The notes below the pieces were generated by a model. That model did no database searches and had not been told where the DNA came from. It worked only from the letters and a program-made list of their open reading frames with translations. DNA of 5,246 nt. Source: Pseudomonadales bacterium. Its GTDB lineage: Bacteria; Pseudomonadota; Gammaproteobacteria; Pseudomonadales; DT-91. The position numbers and the translations under genes are program-made. The DNA lies in contig JABSRR010000188.1 of the NCBI GenBank assembly GCA_013215025.1, forward strand, positions 1 to 5,246, in the 5' to 3' direction. This document shows positions 1 to 5,246 of this stretch, piece after piece; within the stretch, counting starts at the first letter, position 1; every line of letters starts with the position of its first letter.

Positions 1-1089
1 CAGCACGGTATCAACCGGAAAATATTCGCGCAGCTTTTCATTGTCGAGATTAAATTTAGCCACGCGATATTTTTCACTGACATAGCTGATATCCCAAGGC
101 TGCAGCTGATGTATCGCCAATTCTTGCTTAGCAAAATTGGCCAGCTCGGCCAGCTCTTGCTCGGCATAGGGCTTGGCTTTCGCCGATAGGTCTAATAAAA
201 AGTTCACCACCTCATCGACCGACTCGGCCATTTTGGTAAACAAGGAGCGCTCGGCATAGTGGCTAAAGTCTAATAATGCGGCCATTTCTTGCTTTAGCTT
301 CAGGGTTTCCACCATCACCGCCGAATTATCATACTGACAGGCCTCATCATGCGCATAGGCGGCCTGATCCGAAGCCTTGGTTTGAAACGCCATATACATT
401 TTTTTGCGCAAGCTAGCATTGTCGGCATAGCTAATAATCGCGTGATACGAGGGAAAATCTAAGCCCAATAAATAGCCCTCAAGATCTTTCGCCTCAGCTT
501 TGGCCTTAAACATCGCCAACATGCTGTCGGGCACGCCTGCTAGCGCCTGGGCATTGGGCAGCAGATGTTCAAAACTGTCGGTAGCGTCTAATACATGATT
601 AGAAAAGCTCTGCGACAGCTCTGCCAAACGCTCTTTAATGGCTTGAAAACGCTGCTGCTTGCTCGCCTCAAGGTCAACTCCAGCAAGCTTAAAACTGCGT
701 ATCGCATGTTCCACCCAGGCCTGCTGCGCCGCATCAAAGTTGGCAAATTCCGCGCTTTGGGCAAGCTTTTTATACTGTGCGAATAGCGCCGCATCCTGAC
801 CAATCTCGCTGCCCCAGGCGGTTAGTTTGGCAATCGCCTGTTGGTATTGTTCACGCAGCGCATCGCTGTTTTGCACCCCGTTGAGGTGACTAACCGGCGA
901 GAAAAAGTCTTCTAACTGGCTATCAATATGCTGCACTGGCTCGGCAAAGTTTTGCCATGTCGGGTTATCAATCGCTTTTAATTGCTGCAGCTGCTCACGG
1001 GCCTTGCTTAGCAAGTCATCCAGCTGTGGGTTAATGGCGTCAATCGCGATATGGCTAAATTGCGGCAAATTGAGTTGAGTATTTGGCAT
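1..1089 (-). CDS. prlC: Oligopeptidase A (M3 family zinc metallopeptidase), N-terminal 363 codons, cut by the window edge
   Basis: Oligopeptidase A is a cytosolic thimet-type (M3) peptidase that degrades short peptides, including cleaved signal peptides. I translated the minus strand from the ATG at 1089-1087 and the frame stays open for 363 codons to the window edge. It lines up with E. coli PrlC (about 680 residues) throughout: SPVSHLN at residues 64-70, NHVLDAT at 164-170, AEAKDLEGYLLGLDFPSY at about 198-215, KASDQ at 238-242, FTKMAES at 284-290 and LQPWDISYVSEK at 329-340. Only the N-terminal helical half is present; the HExxH zinc site lies in the missing C-terminal half, so catalytic competence cannot be judged. 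The start is supported by alignment with the family N-terminus (ELPPFSKI in E. coli, NLPQFSHI here). No strong Shine-Dalgarno precedes it. It is divergent from the gamma-carbonic-anhydrase-like gene. The truncation is caused by the window, not by a mutation. Confidence 0.96.
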   Translation of the reverse strand, partial: MPNTQLNLPQFSHIAIDAINPQLDDLLSKAREQLQQLKAIDNPTWQNFAEPVQHIDSQLEDFFSPVSHLNGVQNSDALREQYQQAIAKLTAWGSEIGQDAALFAQYKKLAQSAEFANFDAAQQAWVEHAIRSFKLAGVDLEASKQQRFQAIKERLAELSQSFSNHVLDATDSFEHLLPNAQALAGVPDSMLAMFKAKAEAKDLEGYLLGLDFPSYHAIISYADNASLRKKMYMAFQTKASDQAAYAHDEACQYDNSAVMVETLKLKQEMAALLDFSHYAERSLFTKMAESVDEVVNFLLDLSAKAKPYAEQELAELANFAKQELAIHQLQPWDISYVSEKYRVAKFNLDNEKLREYFPVDTVL

Positions 1090-1105
1090 AGTTTTTCAGT
1101 ACAAT
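1075..1105 (+). promoter_or_regulatory. Weak candidate sigma-70 promoter for the gamma-CA-like gene
   Basis: TTGAGT at 1075-1080 and TACAAT at 1100-1105 resemble -35 and -10 boxes facing the gene at 1154, but the spacer is 19 bp, longer than the preferred 17. The -35 would lie inside the start of the prlC coding region, and the -10 would fall downstream of the prlC start point inferred from the minus-strand element, so the two promoters would overlap face to face. This is only a candidate. Confidence 0.22.
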
Positions 1106-1122
1106 AAACAGATTAAACCCAC

Positions 1123-1131
1123 AGTATATCA
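1123..1131 (-). promoter_or_regulatory. Candidate extended -10 promoter element for prlC
   Basis: Read on the minus strand this is TGATATACT: a TGn extension followed by TATACT, one mismatch from the sigma-70 consensus TATAAT. It lies about 34 bp upstream of the prlC ATG, which would give a short leader of roughly 27 nucleotides. No recognisable -35 hexamer sits at 16-18 bp upstream (the bases there read like cagcga), which fits the reduced need for a -35 at extended -10 promoters. The position in the divergent intergenic gap supports the call; there is no experimental evidence. Confidence 0.45.
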
Positions 1132-1153
1132 AGCTTCAGAGCGATTCGCTGCC

Positions 1154-1741
1154 ATGAGCAACCAATCTACCCCAAATAAGCCCCATACCGACCCTGAGCA
1201 CTCTATACGTAGCTTACACGGCATAAGCCCACGACTCGGCAGTGCTGTATTTATTGACCGCAGCGCGGTGGTGATTGGCGACGTCAGCCTCGGCGACGAT
1301 GCCTCGGTGTGGCCGCTAACGGTGATTCGCGGCGATATGCATCAAATTAGCATCGGCGCGCGCACCAGCGTGCAGGATGGCTCGGTATTACATATTACTC
1401 ACGCCGGCCCTTTTAACCCCGACGGTTGGCCACTAACCATTGGCGATGACTGCACCATTGCACACAGCGTTACCCTGCATGGCTGTAGCATTGGTCACCG
1501 GGTGCTGGTCGGTATGGGCTCAATTGTGATGGATGGTGCGGTGGTCGAAGACGAGGTGATTATCGGCGCCAACAGCTTGGTGCCGCCGGGTAAGGTATTG
1601 GCCAGCGGCTATTTATACACCGGCTCACCCGCTAAAGCGGTGCGACCCATCAGCGCCAAAGAACGCGAGTTTTTTCGCTATTCGGCAGCAAACTACGTGC
1701 AGCTGAAAAACCAATATCTGAGCGACATTACACCGTCGTAA
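1154..1741 (+). CDS. Gamma-carbonic-anhydrase-like hexapeptide-repeat protein (YrdA family)
   Basis: A 195-residue left-handed beta-helix protein of the gamma-carbonic anhydrase/YrdA type, expected to be a cytosolic trimer with metal sites between subunits. It matches E. coli YrdA (184 residues) closely: VVIGDVSLGDDASVWPL at about 39-55, VIRGDMH at 57-63, IGARTSVQDGSVLHITH at 67-83, a hexapeptide-repeat core to about residue 145, and SGYLYTGSPAKAVRP at 151-165, followed by a C-terminal helix. The zinc ligands inferred by alignment with Methanosarcina Cam are His80, His104 and His109. Arg59, Gln74 and Asp75 are also present. The position of the Cam proton-shuttle Glu84 is His83, and the Cam acidic loop is absent, as in CamH/YrdA proteins, so true carbonic anhydrase activity is uncertain. 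No other ATG, GTG or TTG lies in frame before the conserved core, so the ATG at 1154 is chosen although no clear Shine-Dalgarno precedes it; the first 20 or so residues are a polar extension. Divergent from prlC. Confidence 0.93.
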   Translation: MSNQSTPNKPHTDPEHSIRSLHGISPRLGSAVFIDRSAVVIGDVSLGDDASVWPLTVIRGDMHQISIGARTSVQDGSVLHITHAGPFNPDGWPLTIGDDCTIAHSVTLHGCSIGHRVLVGMGSIVMDGAVVEDEVIIGANSLVPPGKVLASGYLYTGSPAKAVRPISAKEREFFRYSAANYVQLKNQYLSDITPS

Positions 1742-1814
1742 CCCCTTTTTGTAACAAAGCTGGTAAGCTGCGCGGCTGATTCATATTTCACCACTATTAT
1801 CTGTTGTAAGCCGC

Positions 1815-4175
1815 ATGAGCACTGAGATTCACCACAGTTCTAATTTTTTAAGCCGCGCGTTTAAGCGCTGGGCCGAACTCACCTTCGACCATCCCTTAAT
1901 CGCCATCGTCAGCTGTTGCATTGTGCTGATCGTCGCTGCGCTGCAGGCGCAACATATTGGCGTCGATATGTCGACCGAGGCAATGCTGCGTAAAAACGAC
2001 CCCGCGCGCGTTGCCTATTCTGAATTTCGCCAGCAGTTTGGCCGCGAAGACGCGATTATTATTGCGATTGCCAGCCCTGACGGGCTCAATCAAACGCTGC
2101 TGCAGCAAATCGATACGCTGCAGCAAACGCTGGCCAACGAGGTTGCCTATGTCGATAAAATTACCAGCCTGATCAATGCGCGCTATACCTACGGCGATGA
2201 CGATGAGCTGGTGGTGGAAGACCTGCTGGAGAATTTCCCCGACTACCGCTGGACGAACGCCGCGCTGAATGACTACGTACTCTCGCAGCCAAACTATATT
2301 GGCCGCCTAATCAGTCGTGATGGACAATACACCGCGGTGGTGATCGAGCTGCAAACCTATCTGCAAGCAAGCGACGGTAGGCGTTTATTAAGCGAGCAAG
2401 AAACCCAACAGGCGGTAAATGATATTCGCCGCGTATTGGCCAATACCCCGGCGCTTCAGTGGCAGCTTAGCGGCCAGCCGGTATTAGAAGTTACCCTGAA
2501 TGACCTTACCGCCAAAGAAACCCAGTTTACCTCTGCGGCCGGCGCGCTATTAGTGTTTGGTTTAACGCTGCTGTTTTTTCGCCGCGCCTCCGGGGTGTTT
2601 TTCCCGCAACTGATCATCGTCACCTCGATTCTCAGCACCATTGCGGTGATGGCCTATTTTGGCTCGCCGTTCACCCTCACCACCAATGCGGTACTGGCGC
2701 TGATGCTGGGTATTGCGGTGGCCGATGCGGTGCATATCCTCACCCTGTTTTACCGCTTCTACGGCGAGCTGCAGGACAAACGCGCCGCGATTGTCAGCGC
2801 CATGAGCTATACCGCGCCGGCGGTGTTGCTTACCTCGATCACCACGGCGATTGGGTTTTTATCGTTTATCAGTGGCGACCTCGCCTCGACCGCCGAGCTT
2901 GGCATTTACGCCGCGATTGCGGTGACATTTGCGCTACTCTTTACCATCACCTTAATTCCCAGCTGCATCGCACTGTTTAAAATGCGCCAGAGCCATCAAG
3001 CGCGGCAGGAAAATCCATTGCTCAGCGCGATTCTGCGCCACTGTGCCTTTTTGGCCACGCACTACCCCAAAACCATTGGCTACAGCACCATCGTGGTATT
3101 GCTGCTGTGCCTGTGGGGGCTGAGTCTGCAGTGGTTCTCCTACGACCCGCTGAAATTTTTTCCGGCCGCTACGCAAGAGCGGCAAGACTACTTCGCCATG
3201 GACCAAAGCCTTGACGGCATGACCAATCTGGAAATTCTGATCGACAGCGGCAGCGCAGGCGGCATATTTGAGCCCGCATTTGTGCAGCAATTTGAAGACA
3301 CCGCTAACTGGCTCAGCGATACCGAGCTGGCCGGCATCAAACTCAGCAGCACCTACTCGTTGTTAGATATCTGGCGCGAAACCCATCAAGCGCTTAACGG
3401 CAACCAAGCCGCCTTTTACCGCGTTGCGCCAGAGCGCGAACTGCTGGCGCAAGAAACCTTAATGTTTGAAATGAGCGAAGCCGACGACTTATTCAATGTG
3501 ACCGACGCCGACAAGCAAATACTCCGACTCAGCGTCAAAGCCTTTCATGCCGATGGGGTTGAGCTAGAAGTATTATTGCGCGAGCTAGAAACCCGCTTAG
3601 CACAGCGCTTTGACGACACGGTTAACATCACCATTACCGGCGCGTCGGCACTGGTGGCCGAGTCGGTGCCAAAAGCGATTCAAACCATGGCCAAAAGTTA
3701 TGTTGTGGCGGCGTTCTCGATTATCTTTGTGATGATGCTGCTGGTGAAAAGTTTGCGCATGGGACTCGTCAGCATCGTGCCAAATATTTTACCGATTCTG
3801 CTGGGGCTAAACTTTATGGTGATCATGGACTGGCCACTGTCCATGTCGACCATTATGGTCGGCGCGATTGCCATGGGCATTGTGGTAGACGACACCCTGC
3901 ACTTGCTGTATCACTTTAAACAACATTTTTCACAGTCGGGCGATGCGCGCGACGCGGTGAATAAAACGCTTAGCTCGGTTGGCCCAGCGCTTTTTATAAC
4001 CACTGTCGTATTTGCCGCCTGCTGTGGCACCAACTTACTCAGCGCTGTGAACAGCGTGTTTATGTTTGGCGCCACCATGGGGGTAGTGATATTCTCAGCA
4101 CTGTTGGCCGACATATTAATTGCACCCGCGATGTTAGTCTGGGCCTACGACAAACCCAGTAAACGCAAGCGCTAA
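1815..4175 (+). CDS. RND-superfamily (MMPL/COG1033-type) predicted exporter, 12 membrane segments
   Basis: A 786-residue inner-membrane transporter of the RND superfamily, the type usually annotated as MMPL-family transporter or predicted exporter. Family members move hydrophobic or lipid-like molecules using the proton gradient; the substrate here is unknown. It has the duplicated RND plan: TM1 at about 28-46, a large periplasmic loop at 47-238, TM2-6 at about 241-388, TM7 at about 420-440, a second loop at 441-625, and TM8-12 at about 626-776, ending in a basic tail (KPSKRKR). Each half carries the TM4/TM10 relay motif: GIAVADAVH at 299-307 and GIVVDDTLH at 688-696. FSYDPLKFFP at 441-450, after TM7, is also typical of the family. 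The length suits this family and is shorter than the roughly 1,030 residues of AcrB-type pumps. No membrane-fusion or outer-membrane partner gene is adjacent. The ATG is preceded only by a weak TAAG. The dehydrogenase follows 28 bp downstream, probably in one transcript. Confidence 0.92.
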   Translation: MSTEIHHSSNFLSRAFKRWAELTFDHPLIAIVSCCIVLIVAALQAQHIGVDMSTEAMLRKNDPARVAYSEFRQQFGREDAIIIAIASPDGLNQTLLQQIDTLQQTLANEVAYVDKITSLINARYTYGDDDELVVEDLLENFPDYRWTNAALNDYVLSQPNYIGRLISRDGQYTAVVIELQTYLQASDGRRLLSEQETQQAVNDIRRVLANTPALQWQLSGQPVLEVTLNDLTAKETQFTSAAGALLVFGLTLLFFRRASGVFFPQLIIVTSILSTIAVMAYFGSPFTLTTNAVLALMLGIAVADAVHILTLFYRFYGELQDKRAAIVSAMSYTAPAVLLTSITTAIGFLSFISGDLASTAELGIYAAIAVTFALLFTITLIPSCIALFKMRQSHQARQENPLLSAILRHCAFLATHYPKTIGYSTIVVLLLCLWGLSLQWFSYDPLKFFPAATQERQDYFAMDQSLDGMTNLEILIDSGSAGGIFEPAFVQQFEDTANWLSDTELAGIKLSSTYSLLDIWRETHQALNGNQAAFYRVAPERELLAQETLMFEMSEADDLFNVTDADKQILRLSVKAFHADGVELEVLLRELETRLAQRFDDTVNITITGASALVAESVPKAIQTMAKSYVVAAFSIIFVMMLLVKSLRMGLVSIVPNILPILLGLNFMVIMDWPLSMSTIMVGAIAMGIVVDDTLHLLYHFKQHFSQSGDARDAVNKTLSSVGPALFITTVVFAACCGTNLLSAVNSVFMFGATMGVVIFSALLADILIAPAMLVWAYDKPSKRKR

Positions 4176-4191
4176 AACAATAATACAATCC

Positions 4192-4196
4192 AAGGA
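4192..4196 (+). promoter_or_regulatory. Shine-Dalgarno site of the dehydrogenase gene
   Basis: AAGGA is placed 7 bases before the ATG at 4204, an ideal spacing. It fixes the start, which also puts the Rossmann glycine motif at the expected distance from the N-terminus. It is the clearest ribosome binding site in the window and lies in the 28-bp gap after the exporter stop codon. Confidence 0.75.
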
Positions 4197-4203
4197 ATAG
4201 GCG

Positions 4204-4983
4204 ATGACTCTTTCACAGCGATTAGCCGGTAAAACCGCCATTATCACCGGCGCCGCCCAAGGCATGGGCGCCGTCACGGCCAAAACCTTTATCGAGCAAG
4301 GGGCCAATGTGATTCTGGCCGACGTGCAGGTCGACAAGGGCCAGGCATTAGCCGACTCGCTCGGCGACAAAGCCGCTTTTATTAAGCTTGATGTTACCTG
4401 CGAAGACGATTGGGCCGCCGCCGTCGCACTGGCTGAAAACTTTGGCCCCTTAAACGTGGTGGTGAATAACGCCGGCATTTTGGTGTTTAATGCGATCAAA
4501 GACCAAAGCAGCGCCGATTATAATCGGGTGCTAAATATCAACCTCACCGGCTGCTATAACGGCATTCGTGCCGCGATTGAACCGATGAAGCGCGCCGGTG
4601 GCGGCGCGATTATTAATATTTCCTCGGTTGATGGCCTGCAATCGAAGAACTCGCTATCGGCTTACTCATCAGCCAAGTGGGGCATGCGTGGCTTAAGCAA
4701 AGCGGCCGCCTTAGAACTTGGGCCATATGGCATTCGCGTGAATACCGTGCACCCGGGCGGGGTGGCCACCGAGATGCACGCCAAAGATGGCAAGGGCAGT
4801 GACGACAGCGCCAATGCCTTTTACAAAGACCATGCCATTCCCCGAGTCGGGCAGCCAAAAGAAGTGGCGCTAATGAGCGCGTTTTTAGCTTCCGATGAAG
4901 CCAGCTACTCGACTGGGTCCGAATTTAAAGTCGACGGTGGCTGGAGCGCCGGCATGCGCATCCCGTTTTTGCCCACTAGCTAA
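4204..4983 (+). CDS. Classical short-chain dehydrogenase/reductase (SDR), NAD-type, hydroxysteroid-dehydrogenase-like
   Basis: A 259-residue cytosolic oxidoreductase of the classical SDR family, which interconverts alcohols and ketones with NAD(P)(H). The Rossmann fold starts at residue 10, with TGAAQGMG at 15-22. Asp40 at the end of beta-2 (VILAD) predicts NAD(H) rather than NADP(H). LDV at 62-64, NNAG at 88-91 and Asn113 in the NINLTG segment are as expected. The catalytic set is Ser141, Tyr154 and Lys158, with the normal 13- and 4-residue spacings, followed by HPGGVATEM at 183-191 and VDGGWSAG near the C-terminus. The pattern LDVTxEDDW...YSSAKWGMRGLSK...VDGGW is much like the 3-alpha/20-beta-hydroxysteroid dehydrogenase of Streptomyces, recalled from memory. 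Such SDRs are often labelled glucose 1-dehydrogenase or FabG-like by default, so the substrate is not settled. The protein looks complete. It probably shares a transcript with the upstream exporter, which hints at a common hydrophobic substrate. Confidence 0.94.
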   Translation: MTLSQRLAGKTAIITGAAQGMGAVTAKTFIEQGANVILADVQVDKGQALADSLGDKAAFIKLDVTCEDDWAAAVALAENFGPLNVVVNNAGILVFNAIKDQSSADYNRVLNINLTGCYNGIRAAIEPMKRAGGGAIINISSVDGLQSKNSLSAYSSAKWGMRGLSKAAALELGPYGIRVNTVHPGGVATEMHAKDGKGSDDSANAFYKDHAIPRVGQPKEVALMSAFLASDEASYSTGSEFKVDGGWSAGMRIPFLPTS

Positions 4984-4986
4984 GGC

Positions 4987-5010
4987 GGGCTTTGCCATGG
5001 GCTTTGCTAA
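4987..5010. repeat. Short imperfect tandem repeat, 12-bp unit x2
   Basis: The nine bases GGGCTTTGC occur at 4987-4995 and again at 4999-5007, giving a 12-bp period directly after the dehydrogenase stop codon. Only two copies are present and the last three bases of the units differ (CAT and TAA). No function is evident; slippage is the simplest explanation. Confidence 0.5.
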
Positions 5011-5011
5011 A

Positions 5012-5246
5012 TTACCGGCTTATCTCATAAGTTTTTAGAAAACGATAATATGAGTAACGCATATCTGGAAATGTATCTTCAACCATCTCGCCGCCGATCG
5101 CTTCAAATTCTAAATATGTTTTTATTGCCTCATCACATTGGTAGTTAAGCAGCCCTGCAGAGATAAAAAAGGGGCTGGCTAATTCATCAAAAAAGTAATT
5201 CCGAGAAAAACATTCTTCTTCCTCTGTGTCACGTGGTTTTGCTGTT
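5012..5246 (-). CDS. C-terminal 77 residues of an unidentified protein, cut by the window edge
   Basis: The minus-strand frame beginning at base 5245 is open for 77 codons to a TAA at 5014-5012; the other two minus-strand frames hit stops early. The fragment starts TAKPRDTEEEE, continues with an aromatic-rich stretch (NYFFDELASPFFISAG at about 16-31), then LLNYQCDEAIKTYLEFEAIG, and ends with RYSYYRFLKTYEISR. It is soluble-looking and acidic at first, with a Tyr- and Phe-rich C-terminus and no membrane segment. I do not recognise the family and assign no function. The start codon lies outside the window. The DNA is visibly AT-richer than the genes to its left, which could mean a recently acquired or simply less constrained gene. 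It converges on the dehydrogenase, with 28 bp between the two stop codons. The normal amino-acid mixture and the absence of competing frames support its being real; lacking a homologue, I keep confidence moderate. Confidence 0.6.
   Translation of the reverse strand, partial: TAKPRDTEEEECFSRNYFFDELASPFFISAGLLNYQCDEAIKTYLEFEAIGGEMVEDTFPDMRYSYYRFLKTYEISR
5019..5036 (+). terminator. Weak candidate intrinsic terminator after the dehydrogenase gene
   Basis: CTTAT at 5019-5023 and ATAAG at 5027-5031 can form a 5-bp stem with a 3-base loop, followed by five Ts at 5032-5036. This has the shape of a Rho-independent terminator for the exporter-dehydrogenase transcript, about 36 bp after the stop, but the stem is short and AT-rich. 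It overlaps the 3' end of the minus-strand gene, so it could also be chance. Confidence 0.22.

Noticed and set aside
595..803. Overlapping short ORFs on both strands inside the left end.
   Set aside because: They lie in other frames of the prlC coding region, whose minus-strand translation matches oligopeptidase A across its whole length.
1..1089. prlC as a broken gene or pseudogene.
   Set aside because: The frame is uninterrupted to the window edge and similarity to the family is continuous, so the truncation comes from the window boundary.
1742..1814. A possible promoter or terminator between the gamma-CA-like gene and the exporter.
   Set aside because: TATTAT at 1795-1800 resembles a -10, but no acceptable -35 lies 16-18 bp upstream, and I found no stable hairpin followed by a T-run. 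Whether the exporter has its own promoter remains open.
2952..3290. A 112-codon minus-strand ORF within the exporter gene.
   Set aside because: It is antisense to conserved exporter sequence (TM6-TM7 and the start of loop 2) and has no recognisable motif.
4134..4499. A 121-codon minus-strand ORF spanning the exporter end and the dehydrogenase start.
   Set aside because: It is antisense to two well-recognised genes, has no family resemblance, and its Ala- and Ser-rich composition is typical of a shadow frame.
5050..5148. A 32-codon plus-strand ORF starting with ATG at 5050 in the right-hand region.
   Set aside because: It has no ribosome binding site and lies antisense to a longer open minus-strand frame with more protein-like composition. 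It is most likely chance.

Overview
The window looks like an ordinary chromosomal stretch from a gammaproteobacterium of moderate GC content. The evidence is an oligopeptidase A (PrlC) that aligns closely with the E. coli protein from its first residues, and a YrdA-type gamma-carbonic-anhydrase-like protein transcribed divergently from it. From memory, the same two genes are neighbours in Pseudomonas aeruginosa (PA0067/PA0066). A marine or environmental lineage related to Pseudomonas or Cellvibrionales is plausible, but the window alone does not fix the genus.

Layout: 1-1089 (minus) is the N-terminal half of prlC, cut by the left edge before its zinc-binding catalytic region. A 64-bp divergent intergenic region (1090-1153) carries a good extended -10 element for prlC and a weak candidate for the opposite gene. 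The plus-strand block begins at 1154-1741 with the gamma-carbonic-anhydrase-like hexapeptide-repeat protein. A 73-bp gap leads to 1815-4175, a 786-residue RND-superfamily/MMPL predicted exporter with 12 predicted membrane segments. After a 28-bp gap with a good Shine-Dalgarno comes 4204-4983, a classical NAD-type short-chain dehydrogenase. The right end is AT-richer and holds, on the minus strand and converging on the dehydrogenase, the last 77 codons of a protein I do not recognise (5012-5246).

How they fit together: prlC (cytosolic peptide turnover) and the gamma-CA-like protein are housekeeping genes. The exporter and the dehydrogenase are close enough to be co-transcribed. The exporter family handles hydrophobic or amphipathic molecules and the dehydrogenase resembles hydroxysteroid-type enzymes, so a shared lipid- or steroid-like substrate is possible, but this is inference. 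I found no RNA gene, insertion sequence, CRISPR array, prophage or other clear mobile element. I found no convincing evidence of an undescribed system; the exporter-dehydrogenase pair and the unidentified 3' gene are the items most worth a second look.
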